In this document: in pieces, positions 42,837-54,800 of the stretch
How positions within the stretch are numbered: position 1 is the first letter of the stretch
How the letters are laid out: every line of letters starts with the position of its first letter
Origin: Ditylenchus dipsaci
Taxonomy: Eukaryota > Nematoda > Chromadorea > Rhabditida > Anguinidae
Length of the DNA stretch: 64,000 bases
NCBI GenBank assembly: GCA_004194705.1
Contig: SADC01001291.1
Location: 868,001-932,000, forward strand
Direction: 5' to 3'
Translations under genes and position numbers: made by a program
Notes under the pieces: generated by a model
Told to the model about the DNA's origin: nothing
What the model saw: the letters and a program-made list of their open reading frames with translations, nothing else
The model's database searches: none

Positions 42837-45800
42837 AGCAGTGGCACCACAAGAGGAGCCAAGAAGAATGAGGAAGGTGGGGTTTAGAGGAGCACAGATT
42901 GGAGGCTGTATTGGCCTCTCTGCTCCAGTTGTCCGACAACCAGAACCGACTTCTCTGTCCTCCTTTTCGGGTACTGGACTCTAAAGAGGTAGGTTTATCT
43001 ATTTTTCTGGTTTATCCAGCAGTACTTCTGCTGTTAGAGACACCGGCCCCGAATCTCCTTTGCTGTTTTTTTGGTTTTCGTACTGTCTGGCTAACTATTG
43101 GCATATTTGTTTTTCAGGAGTTTCCTTTGTACTATGAGCACATCAAATCACCCATAGACATGAAAATGATTGCGGCTAAGATCCGGTCTGGCCAGTACAC
43201 CTCCTGGCAACTCTTTGAATCAGACATTAGGTTGATGTGCAGAAATGCGAAGGCATTCAACGAGCCCAGCTCCACCATCCACAAAGATGCCTCCAAACTG
43301 CAGGCCCACTGTTTGTCCAAACGGGATGAGTGTTTAAGCAGGAAAATCACTTCCAAAGAGTAATTGACTAAATTTAAGAATTGAGGGATAGAGGTAAAAA
43401 ATAAATTTGGTTTGTAGAATGGCCCAGAACAGAGAAATCATTGATGAATTGCTGCAACAAGAAACTGCCCATAGCAATGAATTAGTGAGGACAGTGAAGA
43501 AGATGAGGACAGTGAGAATGACAATGACCCCAAAGTAGGCATTTAGACCTTTATTTTTTCATAGAGCTAGCAATTTGTCAGGATTGGCGATTTTGTGCTG
43601 CAAAATATAGTATATCAAAAATAAAAATCAGCACAATGTGCTGAAATTCCCAACTCAAAAGCACTGATGAGAAAATTTAAAAAAACTGCAGGCAAAAATC
43701 TTTCGTTAACTGTACCCCCCAATTGGAAAATGTCAAAAATAAATGGCTATAATAATAAATAATCAAATCCAGTAAAATTGCGAACCCAAGGCGTGCATTA
43801 TATAGGCTTGGGTAATGGCAGCACTATGGCCGCAGTATTATGGCTTGTTCACGTTGTTAGAGTTAGAGTTCGAGTGAGAGTTCGAGTTAGAGTTCGGGTA
43901 AGAGGTGTTCATGTACTCAAAAACCCGAACTCTAACTCGATGGTGTTCACGTACATCGTGTTAGAGTTCGAGGTCGAACTTGAAAATGTTCATGTATATA
44001 GCTTAGATAGCTCAGAATCATACCCGAAAGCCGTCTAAAGCGACTAAAAGTTAGTTTCTGGGGGATTTGCTGCAAGGGAATCCAAGTTATACGCATCAAC
44101 ACCTTCAGACTTAACCTCGAACTCTAACTCTAACTCGAGGTACATAAACACCCTTGAGTTAGAGTTCGAGTTAGAGTTAGGATTAGAGGTGTTCACGTAA
44201 CCAAAATCCCGAACTCTAACTCTCACTCGAACTCTAACTCTAACAACGTGAACAAGCCATTAGGTTTCTTGGGCGATTTCGGCCAATAAAGGCAGCCATA
44301 TGGCCGCGTAAAGCTTATCAACAAAATCTTACGACACTAGTATTATACCAAAAATCGGCTATATATGGTTTATTTAGTGGGTGTTGTACTGGAAAGTGAG
44401 AAACTTCAACGTGGTGGATGGCAACCCACTGTGCGAACACTTTCTTGAACTGCCCAGCAAAAGGTCGGTTTATATTGGCTTATTCAACATATGATTCCTT
44501 TTAGCTACTACCCAGATTACTACGATGAAATAGAGAAGCCGATGTCTTTGTTCATGATCAACAAGCGCCTCAAACAAAACGAATACCCTGACCTCAAGTC
44601 TCTAGTGGAGGCTCTTCTTCTGGTATTTCGAAATGCTCGCTCCTACAACATAGAAGAGTCCGATATTTACAAGGCGGCTAACCAGCTGGAACAGCTGACT
44701 CTTCAAACTGCTGAGACACTTTCCCCGGGTCTAAAAGCACAGGTAGGCCATCATGTAACAAAAATACGAGTGGGAAGCGGACCCAAGACCAATTTCTGCT
44801 ATAGCAGTGAGCTTTTGTTTTGGCAATCTCCTTATACAAAAATAAAATATGAATATACCTAAAAACTCTTTTGAGTACACTTTTCGACATACAAAACATC
44901 TGCCATAAAAGTCTGTCGAGATCGAAATCTAAATTTAACTTTTCAAACCCATAAATTCAGTTTTCACCCATCGAAGAAGACCCTAAACAAGAAGAAGAAA
45001 AAGCATCTGCTGCAGCCAGCTCTACCGAAGAGCCCCCTAGCCCAGCCCCTAAACCAGTGGTCAAAAGAGGACCTGTTGGGCGAAAACCAGTAAAACGAGC
45101 CCGGCTTTCTTCTGAACGATCAGAGCAAGGGTCTGAAGAGGGCTCAAGTAGTGGTCCTCCTGCTGCTCCTCCTGCTGTCCCTGTTTCAGTTACTACTACC
45201 CCAACAAGCACTCCAGCCAAGAGAAGACGCCCGGCCAGAGAATCCTCACTCACCAAATCTATTGCTGAGAAACAAAAGCCGGGAAGAAAGTCTTTGGACG
45301 AGTTGAGGGAGAAGTTCACCTCCAAACTAATGGAGGTGTGGAATGTGGCCAGAGATCTGAAAATGGGCAACAGAGTGGTCTCTGACCAGTTTTATGACCT
45401 GCCTTGCGAGAAAAAATTCCCAGACTATTACACCGACATTGCCAAACCTATGTCCATGACTATTATAAAGAGCAAAATTGAGGCTGCTCAATATGTGGAC
45501 TCAGCTGCCATGATTGCCGACTTTGCTTTGATGTGCAACAATGCTAGACAATACAACAGACCTGACTCTCAAATATTTACTGACAGCACCATACTCGAGA
45601 GTGTGGTCACTGGTGAGTGGCATTTGATAGTATATCTTACAATAAAATGAAGCTTTTGACATTTAGGCACAATGAACAGTCTGACCCAGAACAACACCAT
45701 CTACTATCCTTATAAGAAAAGTGACAAAAATTGGTCGGAAAATGCCTCTTGTTCACTCGAGTAAGTACTTTATTAGTTGGAATCACACGTAATCTGACAT

Positions 45801-48800
45801 ATTTGGAATCGGGCATTATTCTTGGCTTTGCATAATGAAGTTTTTGACAATGAAACATTACATGTGAAGGAGCTGAATTCGACCAGAAAAGCGATCTTCT
45901 AAGCAAATAACCGCGCTACTTTAGTTCGTGCGACCCGACAAAAGCCCTAAGGGTCACACCAGGGACTGAACAAAATTTAAAAAAAAAACAGGGAGTATCC
46001 ATATATTTTCTCGGCTATCCGAACGGTTCGGGCCTAACCACAGTGACGTCCAAAATAACACAGACAAAAATTTTTTGGCGTATTTTTAAAATATGTATTT
46101 AGAAACGCGCTTGTTTATAGTTTGCTATCACAATTTAGCTGTTCGAAAATTTTGGTAATAAAACTCTGTATATATTCAGTTTCTCCAAGAAGTATTCAAT
46201 GCAAAAACAAAAGCCTCGAATGAAAACACCCAAGACAGAGAAGCTTGGGGTGACTCCTTCAGTCCAGCTCAATCTGCTTCACCAGCTCAGATGGTGGTTT
46301 TTGAGCCAGGGTTTGTAGTTCCAGCTGCCCCGACTCCAGTTCCTTCAGACTCCATCAACAACAACAACAGCAGCAACAACCATCCAGGATCCCGAGGAAT
46401 GTAAGCAAAGAACAGCAGCAAATGCATTCCCTCCTAGATGCTCTCATAACCTTTAGAGACAGCAGTCAGGACGGTAGGGTGCTGTCCGAAGCCTTCATGA
46501 AATTGCCTTCCAGAGCTGTGAGTTGTCAGCTGTAATTAGATTTTAGCTATAATTAATTAGCTGTTATTAGATATGACGGCTGATTGTTTTGCAGGAATAC
46601 CCCGAGTATTACGATGTGATCCGAAAACCGATGGATTTGGCCAGAGTGCGCTCCAAATTACAACCGACTAACCAATATGACTCACTGAAAGCATTGGTGG
46701 CTGACCTCAACTTGGTGTTCGACAATGCCTGCAAATTTAACGAACCTGACTCACAGATTTACAAGGTTGGTGCAAACAAACTTTTTTGGCTCTAGGTCAA
46801 TTCGTCGACCGGTCAATTCGTCGACATTTTCGTCAATCTGACGTTAGCGAGTTTCGTGCTGGCGAGTTATTGCGTCGGCGAGTCGGTTACGTCCCACAGT
46901 TATTTAATTCAATGACCGAAGTCTCTACATTTTTGCTAAATTTCGGTGAAGTTTGATGCCTCATTAGAAGCTGAGATCCAGGTTAATACGTGAACAGCAA
47001 GTATTTACAGGATGCGGCAACAAACTCGCCAGATTTTCGAACGACCAAAACTTTTTTATTGATAAGGCCTCTAAATCACACGGTTTTGCTTGGTTCGCTG
47101 TGGTTTACCCCTCTTACTACTAGGCTGATAGATGACTTCGAACCCCAGGGTCCAAAGGAAAATTGTGGATTTGCATTACTCAAGAAAAATTGATTTCTAA
47201 AAGCAGAATTCAGTTTTCTACAAGTAATAGTATTTATCTGCTTTGTAATACATTTATAATTACGTTTTCCAGGATGCCCTGACCCTTCAAAAAGAGCTGC
47301 TAGAGATGCGCAGCCAGTTTTACGAAGAATCCAACCTGTCTTCAGTGCAAACACAAGTTCGACTAATCTTGACCAACCTGCTAGTAGCTGTCACCACTTA
47401 CAAAGTAACACTATCTCACGACAAATAACCAAAAAGCTATTAAAAATTTAGGATTCATCAGGTAGATGTTTGTGCGACTGTCTAGGAGATGTGCACGATT
47501 TGCTTAAGAAGGCTGGGGTTGCCAGTGAGGATTTGCCTTTCTCCATGGACGAAATCAAAAACAATGTGGACAAGGGCAGGTATAGGAGGCTCGACAGGTT
47601 TCAGGTTTGTATTTTTATGAATTTCAGATCAAACTAATATTCAAATGGATTTTAGGAAGATTTATTTGCCCTGTTCTCCAAGGCCAGGCAGTTTTCCGAG
47701 CCTGACTCAGTGGTTGGTTTGCTTGTATGTTTTTGAGCAGAAAACGTTAACTAATTTTTTAGACGTTCAATGTGGCTGTCGACCTACAGCTGTACTACCT
47801 TGAAAAAAGGGACGAGCTTTGCAAGGGCATTTTAATCTCGCCAGCCTCGCTCCATCTGCGTTCCACTGTGCTCGAAGAGTCCGAAAACTTGAGGAAAGAG
47901 AAACGGCTAAAGGACAAGAAGTTTGCTGACACAACTCTTGCTGGCACTGTTGATGGACCTAAGCTAGAGTCTGAGGACAGCCAGGACATGGTTGATAAGC
48001 CTAAGGTAGTCTATTTTATTTTAGTTAAATAAAATTTTGGAAAACAGGTACGGCTACTGCTTCAATTAGCTGGTTTATAGTAGTTTATAGTTTTCAGTTT
48101 TCATATATTCTGCTCGAGCACTGTTAATAGCATTTAAAATGGCATACCCACGTTATTACAGGTGGTTCCCGGGTATAGCACTTCTGTAAAAAAAATTTGA
48201 CTTGGTTTCTAACAAAAGTATACCTTAAATTACATTTTTGGCGTTGTTTTATTAAAAACTAAATTGAGTTTCAATTATTAGGATTTTTTAAAATTTCCGG
48301 GCACCACCCTTATTAACGTGGGCATGTGACTGACCTGCGATTTGCTACAAATTGTGATTCGCTACACTTTTTTTAAAGATATGTTTTAACCATGAAGTAA
48401 GCGATCTTTTTCCACTAGAGCTGAGCAAAGAGCCTCTATATGCATTTTATGATCAAGAGTACTTCTCGGAACCATAAATAAGATAACCTACCAAGCCCCT
48501 TGCAACCTCTTGGAGGGGCGCATGGAATATGGCTTGGGGTTGAGATGCGCACACACACATACCTTAGACACAAATCACTCGAAATTGACTCCAGATGCAG
48601 AAAAAATATATGCATACCAGAGTTTCTTTATGCGGATAGGCCCCAGTCAACGAAAATATGTTTAAATTCTATCTTTTTGGGTATCTAGATATCCTTCTGG
48701 TTGGTTCATCTTGGTCCCCCAAGGCAAAAAGTCAAATTTTGATGAAATATTTTTATTGAAAAACCCATTTTTCGGTATAGCGATGTGTTTAAACTAACTT

Positions 48801-51800
48801 TCTGATTGTCTTGATTGCATAAGCAGCTGTTTACAAATTGATAAAAACACACCTTTAAAAAAAGTGCACCGAATCGCTGTAGAGAATCGCAAGTATAGCG
48901 AGTCGCCGTAGCGAACCACAATGTGTAGCGAATCGCCGTTTTGTGTGGGCATGTACCTTTAAGTAAGATTTATTCAATTTATCAAAATTCAAATTGGTAA
49001 ATAAAAAGGTTTATCTACCTTGCAACTAATTCCTTACTTGTTATTCACTGCTGTGCTTGCAGGTGGAAAAAGACAGTCAAGACGAAAAAGAACCGAAACT
49101 AGCGGAAACAGAAGAACTGTTGGATTCAGTGGATAATGAAGGGCTGACCTATTACCCTAGGAATATGTCTATGTCAGTGACTCATCATCCAGCTCTACAG
49201 CCCAGGATGACAGTAAACACATCATGCGGATTGAACACATCATTAGGGATAAAGTAATACACACTAAATAAAATCACAATCTAACTAATAAAATGCATTG
49301 CAGGAAGACAAAGAAGTAGTGTTCTTGAAAGGCACCTGGTGCTACAAGCCTGGTGAGACCTACCACAAAGCAACCCGAATGTTCTACCCTAAGGTTTGCT
49401 GCACCACTAAAATATTGGCTTGAATGGAATTTATTTATTAACTTTAGGAAGTGTTTCTGACCCCCTATAAGGACACCATCACAGTGGACCGACTCAAAGG
49501 CAAGTGCTGCGTCATGTTTGTGGACGACTATCTCAGGAGAAAACCTGCGAACTTTTCTGAAGCTGACACTTACGTATGTGAATCCAGATATTTGGGCAGA
49601 AAACTGCACTTCAAACGACTGCCTTCATGGCCATATCCTGATGAAGCTGCTAAACTAAGGACTGAGGACAGGAAGGAGAAGTTAAACCCAACTAAAGTGG
49701 TGTCCGAGTTTGTGGCTGGAGTGCCTGAACAAAAATTCGTAAGCTTATTTCATTAAATACAATGCACTGAAGACTTTCACTTCTCTGTGCCACCCCTCTG
49801 GTTCAACCACGATCGGAATCCGCAATATTTTCATTATTTCTCAAGCCATTATTCAAAATAGGCATAAGTTGCCAAAAGTGGTTAGAGTGGTGATTCTATA
49901 TGGTTAGACCAAAAAATTAAGTTAAAAACAAAGTATTTTCAGCAAGCAAGTGAAGCGACACAGAAGATGCAGACGAATCACCCAGAATGCGCAACCTGCC
50001 TGCCATTCTGGATGTGGCTAGGGAAGAAGTACTCGAGAGAAGGCAGCTGGGAGATCCATCTGATACAGCAGCCGGCACCTCCCTAGATGTAAATAATTTT
50101 TCAGTTCATTTTCATTTGACTATGAGTTGATTTGACATTTGACTGTGGTCATGGTCGAAGACTCATTTGATATAAACTTCCAAACTAACTTCTTGTTGTT
50201 ATTTCAGAACATATACTACCAGCAAATGGAGTACAACGGGCAGTACTACAGGTTGGGAGATGGAGTTATGGTGTTCCGAGAGGGCAAACCCCACTGTGAA
50301 GTGATGCGAATCGACAAAATGTGGCAAACCCCCGGGTTAGTGAATTTAGCAATGTAAATTTATATATTTAATATTATATATTTAGTGGTCAAAAGTTCTT
50401 CTCAGGCTGTGTGTTCGCCCGCCCCAAAGAAACCAAACATGAACAATCGAGAATGTTTTACAAGCGAGAAGTGATCGCTGTAGAACAGCCAGACAAGGTG
50501 GAGCCAATGTCACTGGTTCAGAACAAATGTGCCATTCTCACCACCAAGACCTTTGAAACAAGTAGGTTTTGGTGGTCGATTTTTCTAAAATGCAACCAGA
50601 AATCTTTTTTACATAAAAGAGTATTTTTATGGGCAGCACTCAATTATGCTGCCCAAATGGAAGGTGCGCTTTAATTTTGAGAGTATTCTGGGCAAAAGTC
50701 AAATTTTCAGCAGCAACAGTATCAATTTTTTAGTAGAATTCAAGATTTATGATTTTTTGTAGTGTATTTCAAATTATTGTCAGTAGATTTGATTTGACAG
50801 AAAAATTTGAGATTTGGGCAACAAATTTTTTATATTACCCTACTTTTGTTTTAAAAAATATACTGTGGCTAACGTGTCATACACATCAAAAATTAATGGT
50901 TCTTCGATTTTAAAACAAATTCTTCTTTGAATTGTATGATTTACTCAATTTCCAAACTAGTTCAAACAATATTTTTCGTGTTTAGGCCGGCCCACAGAAA
51001 TTCCAGAATGTGATGTGTTTGTGGTGGACCAAAAGGTGTTCGGCCTTAACTACAACCAAAACCCTATCAACAACAAAAATTGTTCACTGGTGGCCAAATA
51101 CTCTGAAGCTGTGGGCACTGAAAACGTGAATGCAGAGGCGGAGATGAGCATGCAGCATGCCAGGACTTTCCGCAAACTCAAGGTTCACTTCCTATCTTAG
51201 CCTTGCTCTAAATAGAAAAAGGGAAATTTGAAGAGGGGCTCTCCTGCCTCCACAATCAAAATATTATATGGTCTTGTTTGATTGACTGGCCTGTAAACAC
51301 AGAAAACACACTGAGTATCTCACAGAGAGAGACAGGAAGGAATGAAGACAAAACCTCCTTTTTGTTGCCTGCACTTGTGCCAGTCCTGTTCGGGAGCAGG
51401 GAAGCAGGAAACTTCTCTTAAATCAATAGGAAACTTGCCTGTTCAGTCCTCTCTTTTACTCACACAGTAGGCAAAAAATGTTTAGAGCAATCTCGCACAC
51501 ACATATACCTGGTAAGCAGGTAAAAATTAGTAAAAAATCGCAAAAAAATTAACCTCAGGTCGATGTATAAAGAAAATACAGGGAGATACAAAAGACTGCA
51601 CCTTTTTTTAAATTTCAACAAAGATGGGTTGGTGAACCACCACCACCATCCCACTTTCCTCCCAAAAAAATTACCTGGTGTTTGTAGCATATGAAAACAT
51701 CCTTTTCAAAACCACCTCACATTGAGGAAATCCCGAGATTTTGAATGAATAACGTATTGTAATGAAGTTCGGACGCTACTGTCATATACCATCCCTCACC

Positions 51801-54800
51801 CCCCCCCCCCCAAAGCTACTGTAATAAGTACTTGTTTACCTCCCCCGGAGGAGGGGGTTATATTACAGTAGTGCCGAAGTTCAATTGGCTCCTATTTAAT
51901 TACCCAGTAAAAAAGCTAATCCTTGTGAATTCCAAATTGTGAAATCTTGGAGTAATATCTGGCGAAATTTGTAATTTCAAGTAAATTCAAAATTTTCTGC
52001 TTCTTTTTTTGTCAAAATATAAATTTGCCGCAAAAAAATTCGGATTTACTGCAGAAAATTACAATTCCACTGCAAGATTTTACTAAATAGTACGAAATTT
52101 GAATTTACTCCAGTAAACAATTTATTTACTGCATCAATTCATTTTTAATGCGTATTTTAAGCTACAGCAAGTTTAAACAAGAAAATTAGGAGAGTCGAGT
52201 CCTGATATAACGACTTCCTAAAAATTTCGGGTTCAGCACTTTTTTCCCCACTTTTTGAAATTTTTCGACGGCTAAGGGAAGATTGCGCCAAACGAAAATT
52301 CCCAAATGTAGGTTTCCCCAAAATGAAAATTACCGTAATCGGAAATTGAGCAATCAAAATTTGTCAAAACGAAAATTGCACCATCGAAAATCGCCAAAAA
52401 GAGAGTCCTTGTTTGATAAAGCTTTTTACTTTGATATCATGTCACTCCCATATTGCTTTCTGCAAAATGAGCATGTAGCAGGTCAAGCGATTGTGAAATT
52501 TATTGCCAAGTCGATTGTGAAATTGTGGCGTTTTGGCAATTTTTTATGGCGCAATTTTCATTTCTGGCAATTTTCGTTTTGCGCAATCTTCCCCTAGCCT
52601 TTTTGACAGTTGTCTTTGGTCTGTCCAGTCAAAAAAATCGCAAAGATTCTGATTTTGCCAACTTTTTTCGCCAATAAGGACCCGCAAGTTTATAATCACA
52701 ACAGTTTTTCGTTGTAAAAAATATTGGAAAGTATAAAACATTTCGAAAAAAGCCAATACGAGCTGCTTTTTCACTTCATAAGCGTGGATTTAATTTTTTG
52801 AAGAATTTCAAAGATTTTCGTGCTCAGGTATGTGTGTGTTGTGCAGGTTGTGTTGCTGACCTTGTCATCTACACACTTTCTCTTGTTCTTTTTCTTGCTT
52901 TCCTGTGTGTTCATTTGTGTCGTCAAATAGACCATCAGCAGCAGCGGCAAGGAAGTAGTGTGCTCTCTTGCCTAACATAAAAATTGTTACTTGCTGGCTG
53001 CTGCAGCTCCAATCGACTAATATTTTTGCTCTTTGTTTATTGCCTCACCCTGTGTATGTGTAGATAAGGGAAAAGAAGGGGTAGAGAGTGTAGGGTGTGT
53101 CTGCTGTTGTCTGTGCTTTCAATAATGCAATCTTTTCCACATATTCTCTGCTCATAGTTCTAGGCGCTGATGATTATGTTTTGGGACGCCGATGAGAGGA
53201 GGATGGCGTGGCAGGGGCTGCTGCCTCCTTCCTTTCCAACTGGTGCTGGTGAGTAAAGAGAAGAAGAGCCCTGCGCCCCCTTCCTTTGCAACCCACCATC
53301 TGAAAGGCAAGAGGGTATCTTTGCGACTTTGCGATTTGGTCGCATAGTCTGGATTGCCTAATTCACCCTTTTTGGTTTATATAGACTATTTTGATGTGAG
53401 AGGCATGGACTTTGACCAAAGAGCAGTTGTTTGACTGAGTGTCATTTGATTGGCTGCGTATATCCACACATACACATATATTGATTTATGATGCATACAG
53501 TTAATGAGTCTTGCTGCTTTTATCATTTCTGGTTATATGTGGGTGTTTGTGTTTTTAAATCTAAATTCGCTCGCTCTCTTTGGCCCTTTTTGCAAACTGT
53601 GCTGCTGCTGCTATATTGGGGGTTGCTAAGGTGGGATAGGCAGAAAGGGGATGGCTGCTGCTGGCCTTCCCCTTCTCATTTGTCTCACAGCAGGCGTGCT
53701 GCTTGCCCCCTCCTCCCTGGCGCTGGGGTGTGTGTCTACTCATTTGGTGGTGGTGTATGGAGAGGACAAGGTACCTGCTGCTGCTTCCTATCTTCTCCTT
53801 TCTAGTGCTTGGTGTTGCTGCACCAACAAGCATGGGGGATGGCGAGCGATGTGCTAGGAGAAATCGCTGCCTTCTTTGCGAATTGCTGCTGCCTGTCTCC
53901 TGTGCTTGTGCAACATGGCTGTTGGTAGTGGAAGATGGGGCGCTGCAGCCCCAGCAGCAGCCAGTTTTGTGTGGGCTGGCGGCAATACCCATTGGGAGAG
54001 GGAATAAGGGTCCTACAGAGTGGTCAAGGGGCAGTGGCGCCATGCATGATCCACCTGGTTTGCCCACCTTCTTCAAGTTCGACTCTGCTTGGCTGTGTGT
54101 GTACTTTTTCGATCTAGGGGATAATTTTTGTAAAAAGTTTGGTAATCAAAAAGCTAAATTGTTTTCCGACTCTGTATATATCATAAAAATGTAAAATTAA
54201 TCTAACACAAAAATGCAGAACCATAAAATTTTAGCTAAAAAAGAGAAAAAAATGTATTGCTCACATTTTTGCTCGCAAAAATTAACCATTAGAAGTCTCA
54301 AAATTTACCGATAAATTGATATGCAAGCAGGTGAAGTGCGACCTGAAAGTCATAAACCAGATGGATCATGATTGGCATTAGACGCGTTCTCAGAAATGGG
54401 CAGAGGGTACTGTAGTCAATCACTTTGTCCTAAAATCGTAGTACAGTCGACGCTCTCCATTGCGTCCCCCAAAAAGTTCTTTCCCACCTCGGGTCCGACA
54501 CTTTTTGTAGCTCAATTTTTGAAGTTTTTTTCACAACTGATTCGTCAGTCTGGCCGGAAATATCGCAAGAATTCCGATTTTGCCGGTCGTTTCTCGGAAA
54601 CATGATAATTTTGTCATTTAGACCCGCAACGCTCTACATTGCGTCGCCTTTTTGGATTTCCGACCAGACTGACGAATCAGTTGTGAAAAAAAACTTCAAA
54701 ATTGAGCTAAAAAAGTGTCGGACCCGAGATGGGAACGAACTTTTTTGGGGGGACGCAATGGAGAGCGTTGACTGTATAATATTCTTGCTTGTGTTTTTAA

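Noticed and set aside
43843..44262. Repeated GTTAGAGTTCGAG units resembling a CRISPR-like or telomeric array
   Set aside because: There are no unique spacers of constant length. The units form the arms of a foldback repeat, and the genome is clearly eukaryotic.
53488..54194. Long open frames on both strands (about 160-170 codons)
   Set aside because: They are low-complexity translations of a CTG/CCT-rich block, overlap on both strands, and show no family motif or consistent splice structure.
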